Source: Micrasema longulum (Eukaryota > Arthropoda > Insecta > Trichoptera > Brachycentridae). Taken from it: a stretch of DNA of 64,000 bases. The translations under genes and the position numbers were made by a program. Shown one piece after another: positions 26,401 through 41,400 of this stretch. The notes below the pieces were generated by a model. It searched no databases, had not been told where the DNA came from, and saw nothing but the letters and a program-made list of their open reading frames with translations. Where the stretch lies: assembly GCA_022494885.1 (NCBI GenBank), contig JAGVSM010000488.1, forward strand, positions 1 through 64,000, in the 5' to 3' direction. How positions within the stretch are numbered: position 1 is the first letter of the stretch; each line of letters opens with the position of its first letter.

Positions 26401-29400
26401 TGCATTCTGTAAGAATAATCTATAGTTATCAATTACAATAAAATAATTTCACTTTTCTTTCTATTTTATCATCGTCGTCATCATCATTCATGGCGTAATG
26501 GTCAGCGCGTTTGCCTACCATGCAACAGGTCTCGGGTTCGATTCCTGACATGGTTGAAATAAAATATTTATTTAAACGGTTGTTTTCACATCATAATTTT
26601 TCATAGTCCCTGGACTGGTACCTGAAGCATAAGACTGATCATTTTACCTTAATGATCAAGATACGCTGCGATTGGTGTGCCAATGCAATGCCCGATGCAC
26701 CATCAGGTGCGGAAAGGGAATATGATGATAATGTCTGGAATCGAACCAGAGACCTCTTGCATGGTAGGCTAATGCGCTGACCATTACACCACGTTTACCT
26801 TACTTTAAATAGAAGATTTCTATTGCTGAATAATATTTGAGCATATAATTTTTTTTAAATGTTAATTTTCCGGAATTACTAATACTTAGAAAATCTCTCC
26901 ATAATTGAATGTGTGAAAGCACACAATCATAGAATTAAGAATAGTCCAGAAGGAGCGTAGATTCATATTTGAATACATCGGACCAATAATTCCCGCACTC
27001 CGGCTTACTTTCGCGCGCGTATTCGTGAAGTCGCCGGGTAATGTTGCTTGATGGGAAAAAAAAAATCATAACACAAATGTTATGAAAAAAAAAAGTAATA
27101 TGTTCATTTCTCTAAAATTTTATTCTGCACGCGGAAACATTGATTGACACAACAGAGTAGATAAGTAAAGGATCATTTAATAAGAGTAATTGAATGAATG
27201 AACTTTGAACTTAAAATATAAAACGAATTTTATTTGACATAAAACGGATATTTTTATATCATGTTAAATAATATTTGATGTTTTGAAGATATTGCCGTTC
27301 AAATGTCTCCCACGGCGTTGTTTAATCCGAGGTCTAATTTTCATTAGTTCTTTTATAAGTTGATCAAAGTAGGGTAAAAAAAATTCTAACCTAACAACAC
27401 TAACAAAATTTCCATTTTGTTTCTTCGAAAATCTGACAGATGGAAAAATAATTCAATTTTTAAGTAATGCATTTGTTATATACACATTCATTTGCAAATT
27501 ACAGATGAAATGTGATTGCATCCTGTTTCTTTAAGATCCTAACAGTATTTCTAAACTTTAAAAGGACACAACACGGCAGAGTTGAATTCAAATCAGGAGT
27601 TGCGTACTGAGGGACGTCTACAATGATACCAATTGGTCAGAACGTAAACCTACTCATTTATAAGTAGTTGAGTCGCCTTCTGTTTGATGTGCATATGCGG
27701 TTTCTTGACTATTCTTAATTCTGTGCACACAAAATTGGTCCCCTTTTCTATTCTATTATTTTTTATCCCACCCTTCCATTTTCATCAGTTACAAAATATA
27801 GTTAAGTTTTGTTTGGTGTGATTTTCAAATAATTTCAGTTGAATTTCCAAATATTTGAAATATATAATAGAATATATAATTAAGACTTGAATATGCCATA
27901 CCGCTGGAATAAGAATCGAACATTCAAATGATCTAAAAGGCCATGTAGACAAAATAAAACTTTTGTGTACTGTAAAACTAAAAAACTAAGTGATGGACAT
28001 ATCATCACTTGGGTGGTAGTTGTAAACTTTCAACCCATGAAAATATAATATATAAGGAGAAAACGTAATTTAATTTACAATACAAATCTACTGACAGGAA
28101 TTTAATTTTTTTTTAATGTTTTATATTACATGTAGGTACATTTATAACCATTTAATTATATTATTCCATTTTATTTATTTTTTTAAAATTGAACCAAAAC
28201 ATTCTCGCATACCTATTTATGGTTTCGATGTAGCATTCTGGACTCACGAATCAAAGGTCTGATGTTCAAATCACTCTACCACTACCCGATTCTCACTTCC
28301 AGCACTAGTTTTTTTAGTAGGAAATGTTCTGAAAATTTAAATATTTTGTTAAATAATAACTCAAATATTTTTCTTTTTGTTAAATAAACCCCAACAGTGT
28401 ACTACTACTACTGTCACGCCATTTTACTGTAGAGGTAGGCAGAAAGGATGAACTGCCGCACACGACTTTCCCAGCATACATTCCTAGCTTCTTTCACATT
28501 CATACACTTGGTCATACGTTTTGTCTGCTTTTAACATGACCAGGCTTAAGATTTGGATTTATATGATCATGTCATGTCTTGGTCACCCTCGTCCTATGTT
28601 ACCATTGATTCTCTCCATATAGTGTAAATAAAATAAATTATTTAGAAATCTATTTAAATACCTTAATATAAACTTGTTGGCTTTAAAAATAAAACTTGAA
28701 ATATATTAATACTTTATTGAGTTAAAGAAAAGTGTTTAGTTTTAGAATGAAATGGTATTACAGATGATACAGATGGTCAAAAAATGACAAATTAATCTTA
28801 ACCAGTCCCATACATATGATGTTCAAAAACATTTCAAATTTTAAATATTTTAATTTAATGTGTACTAGGAAATATGAATTATCAAAAGCTGGGATTGATT
28901 TTTTTTTTTTACCTATTTCTTGACATCTGCACTTGGTGTCAATGTAATCAATGGAATTTTATCTTAAAATATAAGCAAAAACATTATAATACCTTGAATT
29001 TGTATCATTGTATTTTTTTTTATATAGTAAAATGTTCATACCATAAGTTGTGTTATACTTGCTTTGGCTACTTGAAAAAATGCATATTATAAATAATATT
29101 ATGTATAGAATAAAGTTTTATTATATTTTGCTTAATGGTTTTACTTTGAACGGAGTAGTAGTGTGAATCCAAAAAAATAAATATCAGCTTTAAATGGTGC
29201 ATAGGAAGCGTCGAAAGGTACTCCGATTGTTGTTTGTATATTTGTCACAGTAAAATATTTTTTGTTATTAGCAGGGAAAAGCGAGAACAAGAACACCAAC
29301 ATCAGGAGATACAAAACCAACACATGAAAGAGCGGGAAAGATTGGACAAGGAGAGAGAAAGGGAGAGGGCGGAGAGAGATCAGCAGGAGAAAGAGAGACA

Positions 29401-32400
29401 AGAAATGGCTGTTCATAAACACTTTGAAGACTCCCTGAGACTTGCGAAGCAAAAGGTATATTAATATTTTATACATACAAAACATAAAAATAATTTATAT
29501 TAAAATGTGTTTCAAAAATAATAAAATCTATTGTAAATTATCAAAAAGGTTAACATGCATAGTTATATCTAGTAATAGAAATTAAAGGAACATGGTAAGA
29601 TTAGTATAGTATACATAAGTAAACGGGATTAACCTAGTAATTATATATGCAGCAAATTACACAATAAACCTTACTATATTTACTAGTAAGTACATTAAAT
29701 TTAATAATATTGTACAAATTATATATCAACAAAGTTGATTTTCTATTTTTAAGTGTCAATGAAATACAGTGAATTTGTTGTATTCATTTTTATAGAAACT
29801 TACACTACTAGATATTATTATAGAGCAGTGTTATTCAACCTGTGGGTCGCGGTCGCAAGCGAGGGTTTTAGGACATACACTACAGTAAAACTACAATCAT
29901 TTTAGTGAGAAGACCATGCTTGTTTATTTTTTTAACAATTCTTCAAATTGTGGTTCTATTTTTGAGACACAACTTATTATTAGTCTATTTCTGTTTTTAG
30001 TTTTTTTGTCTACCATTAACGAGAACCTTATGTCACATAAGTAAGATGTGGCAAATGGCCCTAATAATTTCTAAGCTTCCCGTACCAGCTCTAGAATTCC
30101 AATTGTCTCTATGTCCAGAATTGCTAATCTTAAGGCCGTTTTACATTGGGCATAAAATGGTACAATTTCTTGTGCAAGTTCTTGCGCAGTTTTTTCAACA
30201 ATATTTATTGTGCCAAATCTTAAGCCATTAATTCACGGTTTTAAAATTTGAAAAGAAGTGCTTCTTTAAGATTAACCTTTTTTTAAATTTCACTAAATAA
30301 TATTATCTCATTAGCTTAGGTTATAATATCTCTAAATAAATATCAAAATTCTAGAAAACATACAAAAAAAGTTTATGTACTTATATCTTTCTACTTATTT
30401 ATTTAGTTTTTTCAATAAATAAATCGTTGATTTGTTCTTTGTTAGTTTTTTCTCAATCTGTGTATTGATAAAAACATGACACAAGCAACAACAAATAATT
30501 CAATGGGCCTTGAAAATTGAAGTTGACAGATGACAAAATGATTTTTTTTGGGTGATACCCTGTGTGTTGGATTAGTTCCGTCCGAGTAGCCGAAACGTCG
30601 GAACAAATCCAACACACACGGTACCACCCAAAAAAGAAACATACTGATAACAGTGACCGTGAAAACCTTCCCACCTATTTGACAGCATTTTTAGATTACT
30701 GTTTTAAAAAATCAAAAGGAATGCTTCATTATTAATCCCCTTTTTACAATTTTCGCTAATTGTTCTCTCACTAGCATTGATTTATATTCATATCTAGAAA
30801 ATAATACAATTCATGAAAACATAAAAAACATTATGTAGGTACTCGTAGATTAACAACTTGTTTTGTTTTTTCAATAAATAAATCATTGATTTTATAATAA
30901 TCTTTCTTAGTTTCCATTCAAATTAAATAAATAAAATTACACAAGCAACAACAAATAATTTAACACGCCTTGAAAATGGAAGTTGACAGATGACAGTTAA
31001 CAACATTATAGTGGGATGCGCGTGCAGATATTGGCCCAAATATTGTTTGAAAAATAGGACGTGTTTTATGTTTTTGGAATTTGACCACATATTTCATCCA
31101 ATTTGTGTGTTTAGGACACTATTTATTGGACCAAATTCTGCACAAGATCCTCTGCCATTTACTAACCAATATAAAACGGGCTTTATGCGACTTAATTGTC
31201 GTTTTAAGCATGCTCTTGCTCTCGGCAGCAACATATATAAGATTTATTATTGTTATTTATACCTTGCTGCTGACAGCCCCCTGCACCCTTTATTACTTTC
31301 CACTTGATTTTTCAATGAATAATAATACTGTCACAATAGAAAGAAAATTAAATACTTTGTTGAAATCTCTGACATATGAGTAGTATGATCAAATTAAGGT
31401 CCCGAGGGTCGGCGGTTTTGCATTTTACCCCCCCAAAGAGTAATGTAAATTAAAATAGATATAAGTTTGTTTAAGTATGCTTAATAAGCCTGAGGAAGTT
31501 CAGTGGTTTTTAATTTATTTTTTAATAGACTATTAAACTAAGCCAAAAAGTATTTTTGTGTATCGTTATTATCAGCGCCATGAAGTTTTGTCATTTTAAA
31601 ATTACTCTGCGGGTGATGACACAAGTTCTCTTCGGCGAGTTATGCTGATTGGTCAGTTGGCTTACCGCAAACCGAAACTTTATCACAACACTATCATTGG
31701 TTGATTCAAAGTAGTTAAATTTTATCAAAATATATATTTTTATGTTTTTCATACATTTTCAAGAAACTTCACAGTGCAATTGAATGCTCTAATGTTCACT
31801 GCGCGTAAGAAAACACTTTTCATATCCAATTTCCCGTAGAAATGAACTTCCTCATCTACATATAAATATTTATACTTACAGAGTAACAGAGAATCCGTTG
31901 TATTCTCTGTGTTATTTCTCCACCTTGTGTTTATTTTTTATTTGCATCACAACATTGCCAGGAGGCCCAATAACAGTGGTGAATTATAGCACAGAACACC
32001 CAGACTTGAGAAAAGTCACATAGATTTTTTTTGTTCTCACCGGGAATCGAACCCAGAACCTTCCGTGTGTGAGTTAATTGTCTTAACCACTACACCACAG
32101 AGGTCGTCGTAATAATATTAAAATAATAAATATTACTTGATCTCAATTTCGTTCTATTAAATGAATAATCTTTCCTAACATAAAAATGAACTGTTTTGCA
32201 AACTACATAAATGTGGTCTGTCCCTAAATAAAATAATTACTTGCGTCTGTGTTCTAATGGGAAGATAAAATTTATTTTAAATTTTGCCTACAGAGTAAAA
32301 TTAAGTTTTCCATATGAAAAACAGAGTATACTCGTATTATGTTTTTATGAAAAACAGAGTATACAATTTTTTTTTCTACACATGTTCAATTACAGGTAAC

Positions 32401-35400
32401 CGACGAAGATACTTAGAATTTTTATACAAATATCCACATTTTCGTACATTAATATCGATGTTACTTTATACTTTCTTAATATGTACCGATGAAGACAGTG
32501 TTTATAATTGCGGCTTTGATATTGTCTTCCAAAAACCTTGTAAAAAATAGCATAAAAGTTGAAACAAAGTAAAACTTAACCCAGAAATTTTACTGGTGAA
32601 AGTATTTTTTTAAAATTCATTACCTATGGAGTTTTAACAAGAAATTTTCAACCCAAACAGTTTGAATCAGTTTTGTCTACCTTCAGATAGTGGCCTCGAA
32701 GTCGACGACTAGTGATGTTTCATTATCTTATATGACTTGTCATGTCTCTCCTTCCTCCTCTTTAATGTAGTGAGATGAAGAGTTTCTAATCTATGTCTTA
32801 AGTCACAATTCTATTTTCCCTTTTCAGAATACGTGGAGTTTATTTAACAGTTTGGTGCCCCCACCAGGTAGGGGGCCTCCCCCACCTCCCCACCCCCCAC
32901 CACCCCACCACACGGGACCCGCACAACCGGGACCCGAAGATCACCGCGGAAGTCACAATAATGACCGCCTTCGCCGAGGACAGGATATGCGGGAAAGAAA
33001 TTACTATTCGCAAGCTCCTGTAAGTTATCAGCGATCTCCGTTGTTATTATTTACCTTGTTAAATAAAATACCTTATCACAGTTTACTAATGTTGACAAAT
33101 TTTTACAGGTTCAAAGACCACCCAGTGTTCCTAGTAAAAATGATTACCCCCCTCCAGCACATAATAGACTCTCACTAAACCCAAAACCCGCAGAAAAACC
33201 CCAAGTGCACGTGAGCCTCCCCAAAGGAGAACCTAACTTTAATATTTATAATTTTAAGGGGTACCACCATCCCTCTGGTTTTATTAATCACGATAGTAAA
33301 CAAAAGTCAGAACATTTAAAACAAGTTCAAACTCACGGAAATATATCAGTGACTAAAGGCCCCAGTATTCATCAAGATAGGGACAGAGACAACCATTTAC
33401 CCACCCCCCCTCCCTTGATGAGTGAAATGAAGAACTCAGTTATAGTGAAAAATGACGGAAAATTACCTCAACATCATTTAGAAGTTAAGGTGCATCCCTC
33501 GCACTCCCCCAAGCTGCGCGGCGGAGACCCCATGGGGCATTACCCGCCATCCCAGGCCGGGGCCTACCGAGGCATGCCGTCGCCGCGCCGCACGCCTCCC
33601 GCGCCTACCCGCGCTCCCGTTTACTTCCAGCCCGCGCCCGCTCCAGCGCCGCCGCTCTGCAAGCCCAAGGTTTCCAGCCCCGCGCCCCCGCACATCTACG
33701 GCAAGCCCAACGCCGGCATCACCAGCGGGATACCCGTGTGTCGCTCTCAGGAGCCCCCGCCCGCGGTGGAACCCGTCCCTCTCACGGCCAAGGGTGGCTA
33801 CGCCGCCCTGCGCCACCCTCCGCCCGCGCACTCCCGCGGCGAGTCCCGCCTGCCCCTTCCCGCGGCCCACCCCGTCCCTCCCTCCCTCCTGTACCAGTCC
33901 CAGCCCCTCGACCTCGGTATCTCCTCGGATCGAGACGACGGGGATCGATCCCCCAAAAGAAGAGGTACGCCGGTTCATGTTCTGGTGGATGGAGTCGGCC
34001 CGGATAACAAGAAAAGAAGACTCGAGCACCCTGGACCTCCGTTTCCTATGGAAACCATCCAGCAGTACCCTCCGGCTTCCGCCTCACCTATGCTCTCCCG
34101 CGTCAGCGAGCCGACCCCCCTCATTGCCAGCGCTGCTACTACCATCACCACCATGGTCAACACGGCGGCCTATTGCACATCTCCCGCCCCGCGCACCCAA
34201 ACGGATTCTCCGGTTCGAATACCTTCGGCGGATGGAGCGGTTCGCCCTCCCAGTGCCCCCCGACCCCCGGAGAGAATGGAAGTGGAGGCGCAACCCTCGG
34301 GAGCGCCTTGCCCTTCTCCCGTCCCACCCGTCACCCCCGCCAAGGCTCCCACGCCACCCGCGGCCGGAAGCCCCAAAGAGAGTGGGGCACCGGTGCGCCA
34401 CCTCAAGAAGGCGTGGCTGCAGCGCCACGAGACTGCACCCGAGCCGGAGAAGGAGGCAGCTCCGCTTCCTGCGGCCTCTGCCCCGGCGCCCGCCCCCGCC
34501 CCCGCCTCCCCCACGCTGCCGTATAGCGTGGGTTCCTCTATGGCTGTAAATAGTATTATTAGAACCAAACCGCCTAAAGTAGCTAGAAAGTCTTTAAAGG
34601 AAACTAACGGCCATGCGGATGATTCCCGCAAAGGCGAGGATAGCTCCAGTTCCGACCAGGAGAGTGGACCTAAGAGTCCGCCTAAAAGAAAACCCCCAAA
34701 AGTAAAGAGAAAAAAGGGAGGGATTGTCCGTAAGACTGTCGTCGAGGAAGCGAAAAAGAAGAAAAATTCCATCGTGGAGAGTGCTAGTGATAGTGAAAAG
34801 GAGAAAGATACCAATAGTGACAAAGACTCTGATTCTGGTGCCAGTTTGAACCACTCGATCCCCGCTAAGCGGGCCGCTAATGGCGGGAATGGAGCTGCTA
34901 AGGAGACCAAGGAAAAAGAGCCAAGAAAGAGAGGAAGAAGACCCAAATCATCCAAAAGTGATAAAAATACGGATGATGAGCCCATTAAAAATAAAAAATC
35001 TAAAGATGAACCCCCGAACCCGCCCTTTCGTAAACCTCCCGTAAGTCAACTCAAAAAGACGGGAGAGTCGTTCTTGCAAGACGGAGCTTGCTGCGAGGTT
35101 GCCCCCAAGTTAGCCAAGTGTCGAGAGTGTCGCTGGACTCCTCACCAGAGATCCAAGAATATGCCCAACATCTTCTGTCGCTTTTATGCCTTTCGTCGCC
35201 TGCGGTACACCAAGAACGGTCAACTGGCCATCGCAGGATTCTCAGACCCGAACAAGGATCCCACTGAGGTGATTTTTCTTTTTTTTTTTTTTTCTATATT
35301 TTTGTAATTGTCAGAATTTTTGTTACTTTGAAATTGTCTGGGACAGTTAATGCAATTTTTAAAAAAAGCAATTAAAATCAAATAAATCTGATGTTTATTA

Positions 35401-38400
35401 AATGTTTATGGATTCACCACCGATCCTAATTATTGTATCCAGTTTTACTGGAAAATTGATGTTGAAATATTATTGAATATACAGTCGAACTTGGTTAATA
35501 CGAGGAAGATGGGACCACTTGAATTTACTCGTTATAAGCGTTACTCGTTATAACAGAGAAAGGTTTTTTTTTATTCAATCGCTATTGCACATTGTCACTA
35601 TGTAAATACATATGTGTACATATAATTCATACAGATTTTTTTAACAGGGGTTAGGTTTTAACTGATCTGGTCTAGAATTCATTTAATATCACCCTCTTGC
35701 AATGTTTATTGTGTATTTAAATAAGCATAGAACATTAAAAAAAATAATAAAACCCGGCAAAACTTCCGAAACAAGCATGTCATTCATAAACTACAAAAGC
35801 AGCTGTGAATTGTAACAATGTGTAAATTATCCAACTATAATGTGCCGAACCGGATTTTTAAAAAACCATGTGTGTTCATTTTTCAATATTGTCTGTGAAA
35901 AATCCAATTAGGTACTTAGACACTTACATAGCTATCATAAACATAATCCGATCCCAACGCCCAGCAATATTTATCTTTTACGTTAGCCGACCGTTTAGAT
36001 TTAATTACTTAGATTCTTTTTTCGAGAATGATTTTTTTAACAGTGAATAATTGTATGGAGAAAACCATGAACTAAAATGTCAACTATTGTTTCCTCGTTA
36101 CATCCGAGATCTCACTATTTCCGTGATCGTTATAACCGAGTTCGACTGTATTCTCCACTTACATCCTTATTGAATACATTGTTTTTTTTTCAAAAATCAT
36201 CTTGTACCACGATAATCGAAAATAATAAAATATAATTAATCTCGAAATTATTTTTCTAGGAGGACAGAAAGCTATGGCTACAAGCATCTGGTGAAAATGA
36301 ATTAGACATTGAAATGAGTTGTTTTTTACTGCGGCAAGTTGGAGACCAGTTCTGTGATCTGTTGCAGCAAGAAAACGAAGCCAAAAGCCACAATTTAAAT
36401 GAAGGTATTAATTACTTATAATCTTTCACACTAATTTAATGGTCTATTAGACATGAGACTGAGGAACGCCCATAACATGTGTATTGGGGTAATAATACTA
36501 TAAGTTGTTTGTTTTTTTCCAAATTTAAAAATGAGCATCAAAAGTAAAACAAAATGGTAAAGGTTATAATACGTCATTCCAAAGAAAATTTTCTGCTCTA
36601 CAAGATACATTTATATTATTTATTTATTTATTATATATACGTCCTAAGCCCATTACAGCAGATACACGAAGAAACATACAAGAAACTGAATAAGAAGAAC
36701 ATAAAAATATGTTGCAAAGGCAAACAAGGGCAATAAAATAATGGTATACAATTTATTCATAAACACGATAAATATATAAGACTTCGAGCCAAACCATGCC
36801 AATTAATCTTCATCCCACACTGTTTTAGTGGGGAAGAGATCTACGAAAAGCCGGAAGATCTATCCCAAAGAATTCCAAGTTATGTGAGGAATTGAAATAT
36901 ATATATATTTATATTTTAAATCTTGAAGTAGCACATACATAAACATATTTTTATGTGTGCTCTAATAACAACATTGTATCTATATTTAATTTATACATTT
37001 GAATTTTGATAAAAAAATCTTCATAAATGTTAATTGATTTAGAAAAAATTGACCTTTAAATGTTTACTTAAACCTGTATTTTTTTATTTAAGAATATAAT
37101 GTGAACATGTATATTTTCAATATATGTTTATAATTAGTATAAATAATTAATAGCAGCTTAGTAAATATTCAAAAATATGAAAAAAAAAATGTATTTAAAG
37201 AAACTTATTTAAATCAATTATTATTGTGAAAAAAGTCCCCCTAAACATGAGCATTCTGCCCTCTCCATTAGAGAGGCAGCAATATTATGATCATTATTGC
37301 AAATGTGTAAGTGTAAACCTTAATAACGAAATGCAGGTAAAATTAATTTTCCTGCTATTATTGTATTATAGGCAAAGCGGCCTTTGCTGGTGTACTTAAA
37401 TCTAGTACCCTTTATTTACTCTATTTGATATAAGAATGAAGGAAAGGGCAGACTAATAAAGACATACTAAATCCTAAACAGTCAGGATGATTGCGAGGGA
37501 TGTATAAATTTAAACACCTGTTAGTGGTAAAGGTGATTATATTCTCCTGAAACAATTCCACGAAGAAAAATAAAACTGTTTTAAAACAATGAGAAACTAT
37601 AGCGTCAAGCGCAGAAGTAATATTTTTATAATCCGTTCGCTTCGCGTGAAAAAATGAATTCACTGGCGCGCTCTGGAAGCAGCGTAAATACGAATTATGC
37701 ATTAACTTCATATCCCTATAATACATACCTACTCGTATTATTATATCCCCAAGGACACAAGTATTGAAATACAAAACCCCAGTTGATAATGAAATTCTAA
37801 ACTGCAATGAAGCAGTTGCCATTATAAACTAAATGAGCAACACTAAAAACTGAAGCTGTTTAGCGATAATGGAGTAGCCGATTGAACTGTAATCATAACT
37901 AAGTTACAACCAAAGACATTAAAAATAAAACTGCAAAACAATACTTTTTTCTTTTTGTTGGCAAACTGGCACAAATCAACAAAATTAGATTTTTGGTGAC
38001 CGCTCAAAAAGTTTTTTCTCTTTCTAAACTTGTAATTTGGAGAAGTCTGGCTAAATGCAATCCCTTTTTCAAATTTATTGGATTTTCTCTATATGTGAAG
38101 TAATAAATGTGTTTTTTTGTTCCAGATAAAACAATAGCATGGAAGAGAGTGGTACAAGGCGTTCGAGAAATGTGTGATGTCTGTGAAACAACATTATTCA
38201 ACTTTCACTGGGCTTGTGGCAAGTGTGGCTTCGTGGTGTGTCTAGATTGTTATAAGGTAATTATAATTACTTCCATACAGGTTGCAAGGTCGACATCATG
38301 TTTTACAAGTACCCACGTACCATCGACAGTGGACTGGCTGAAATCTATTTATTAAGAAATTCTGTAGAATGGAATATAGTAGGGTATTTATTTAATTATG

Positions 38401-41400
38401 CTGCGGAACAGTCAATTCTTCCTGTGTTTGAACATTCACATTTTTAAACATATATATTATTGAAAATGGATTTATTTTAAAAAAAATATTCTCCACGATG
38501 ATTAATACACTTTTGCATCCGTTTGAACCAATTTTCGAAGCGCTTTTGCCACTTAGACTGAGGTACCTCTGAAACATGCATTTTGAACTAATCAACCGCT
38601 TCTTCAGGTGCCCAAAAACGTTGACGTCGCAAATTATTTTTGATGTTTGGGACTAAAAAGAAGTCATTGGTGGCCAAATCAGGACTATACGGCGGATTAG
38701 TCATTAATTCAATGTTTTGACCAGTTAAATATGAATTGTTTGTGCCGACGAATGAGAGCTCGCATTGTCGATGTCGAGATGTTGAGAATGATCTTTCGTC
38801 GGCGGTTGGTTTTTCTTATTTCTGCCAAGACTTCTGGCAAACAGATGGTTGTGTACCATTCAGAATTGACTGTTTTACGTTGCACCAAAGGTACGGTTGC
38901 GACATGTTCAATTTTTCCAAAAAAACAGCCAACCTTTTGTTTTGAAGCGCTTTACCAGTGGACAACTTTTGTTGGATTTCGCTCATCTTGAAACATCCAT
39001 ACCATGGACTGCGGTTTTGTTTTGGGCTCATACGAATATATTCAAGATTCGTCACCTGTCGCTATGTTATAGACATGTTTTGAAGCACCGCGGTCCGAGC
39101 CTTTTTTGAGCGATTGTCAAATTATGTGGAATCCAATGTGAACAATTCTTTTTGACACCCAAAAGTTTATGTAATATTGAATGTATGCTGGTCCAACTAA
39201 TGCCCAAGGATGCTTAAATCTCACAGTAAGTCAAATGATGATCTTCCATTATCAGTTGATGCGCAGCATCAATGTTTTTCGGAACAACAACTGATTTTGG
39301 ACGACCTTCCCTATACCATCGATAAATACTGGTCCTTGATGGTGCTTCGTCGTCAAAAGTCGAATTAAGTTCATCACTGCACTATTGTTGAGTCAAACCA
39401 CTTTGAAAATTGTAAAAAAGAATCGCACAAAAAAATTTCACATTTTAATTCCATTTTTGCACTAGTACAAAATTTTTAAATAACTCTGGAATTGCTAGCA
39501 ATTAATAATGGCGACCGTATAAAAAAAACTTTCTTTCTTAGTGAATATAGCTTCTTAAATGTCAGTCTACGATGAGGTGTCAGTTCCCAGATGGCAGGAC
39601 CAGTGTTGCCAAATCTCGAAATATAAAAGGCAACCCTTATAATTAGAGGTTCTGGTCTATTTTTAAAAAACTTTTTATCATCGAAAACATTTCTACTGTC
39701 AAGCCACTTAAATTGGGGTAAAATCAATGAATTTATATATTGTTTGTTTGTTTTCAGTCCCGCACAGCCGGCTCCTCCCCTCCCCCGATGGCGAGCGGTT
39801 CAGCACGCGAACGCGACGCGCACGGCTGGCTGGCGTGCACGTCGCGCGCGCCGCACGAGCCCGCGCGCTTGTTGCTTACGCAGATCGCGGCCGGGGATTC
39901 GCTCGCACGTGCGGCCGCTCGCCTTCACGCGCAGCGCGAAAGCGCTGTAGGCCGTGCCAAGCGCTTGCGCCTACTTTTGCGCGCCGCCCGCGCCGCACGC
40001 GCCCGCGCTGCTGCGCGCCTGTCGCCGCATGCTCCGGGATGTGGTGCTCAATAACATCAAGGTAAGAAATAAATTTCGATTGGCAAGACAATTTTGCAGA
40101 GGTAACTATAAAAAAACTCTCTTTGATAGATACTACAGAAATGGAGATAATTTCTGAGAATATGAAAATGTAAATCTAGGCATTAACAGGACATGACCTG
40201 TTACTGACTTATTTATGTAATCACTGTATAACATTCATCATCATGATCGAGTATCCGAACGAAGAAGTACTGAATATAATGGAATAAGTTAGAGAACTGA
40301 TAAAACCACTGTGAAATGATGAAAGGCCGCATTCTCAGTCCCCATTTTCCGTGGGGATAAATACGCCCTTCTGCAGCTCCCAGTGGAAGGGATTTCAGAG
40401 GGTAGACAGGGTATGGGACATGAAAGAACATCATATATCATGGCTTAGAAATCTTTGGCAGTTGTTTGGAATACCAGATGCATCAATGCTCATCAGAATG
40501 GCCAAGGATCAAGAAGAGTTTCGAGTGATTCTTTAATTTTTTTATTTTTTTTTACAATATACATAAAAGGTAAAACAGAGTATTAAAAAAATTAAAGGAT
40601 AATTACATAACAATGAAATACATATTAACAGTAAAAATAGTAAACAAAAAAATCCCACAAAGGCATGGCCTGTTCGTGGGTATACAAGAAATGTTTATGA
40701 ATTTTTGCTCCTATAATAAATAGACAGTTATAATATTTTTGTCTAACATAAGTTAACATAAGATGGTCACCAACTTCCTACACGAGCGACATAATAAGAA
40801 AACAACAACATTCGATAACAAACAATGGACGATGCTGGTTTCACGCTGGTTTGATTGATGAAATCAAAATAATTAAGACCAAAATCAAAACGTTTTTTTG
40901 ATAATTATCTTTATTTTTGTATTTTCATTTGTGCGTTGCTATGTGTCGTTTCCAGTTTATTGTTTATTTTCATTTTTCCCCTTTGTCTTACAGAAAGTAA
41001 CTGAGGAAGGAAAGCAAGCAACGGAGGCTTTGTCCAATGGATCTCCGAAGAATGGAAACACAGCCGTCAGCTGGTTAGCGGACGTCGCTCTAAAGAAAGA
41101 GGAGAAAGGAGCTGACGACACCTCCAGCTCTGACTCCGAGGCCGAGGAAAACTTCTCCACACTCCGAGAGCTGCTCATTCGTCCGAGTGGCAATACGTCT
41201 CCGGCTTCCACTAATGGATCCAGACCGAAAAAGTCTCGCCTGGACATTCTCGATGACCTCATTTCCAATGTCATCACCGATCAAAAACTTGAAGACAAGG
41301 ATGAAATAGATGACAAGCCATTTGAGCTAAAACACTTTGTTCGGCGCTATCACCGCAGTAATGCCTCAGGACGAGATCAGCTTCCCATCCGCATCATGAC

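Noticed and set aside
26491..26570. Candidate tRNA genes at 26491, 49361, 6330, 32040 and 53320
   Set aside because: They have A and B boxes but no closing acceptor stem, and all are attached to shared SINE bodies or tails.
34170..34985. 271-codon minus-strand frame within the large Kdm3 exon
   Set aside because: Low-complexity translation that arises from the Ser/Pro/Lys-rich + strand codons; no start context or homology visible.
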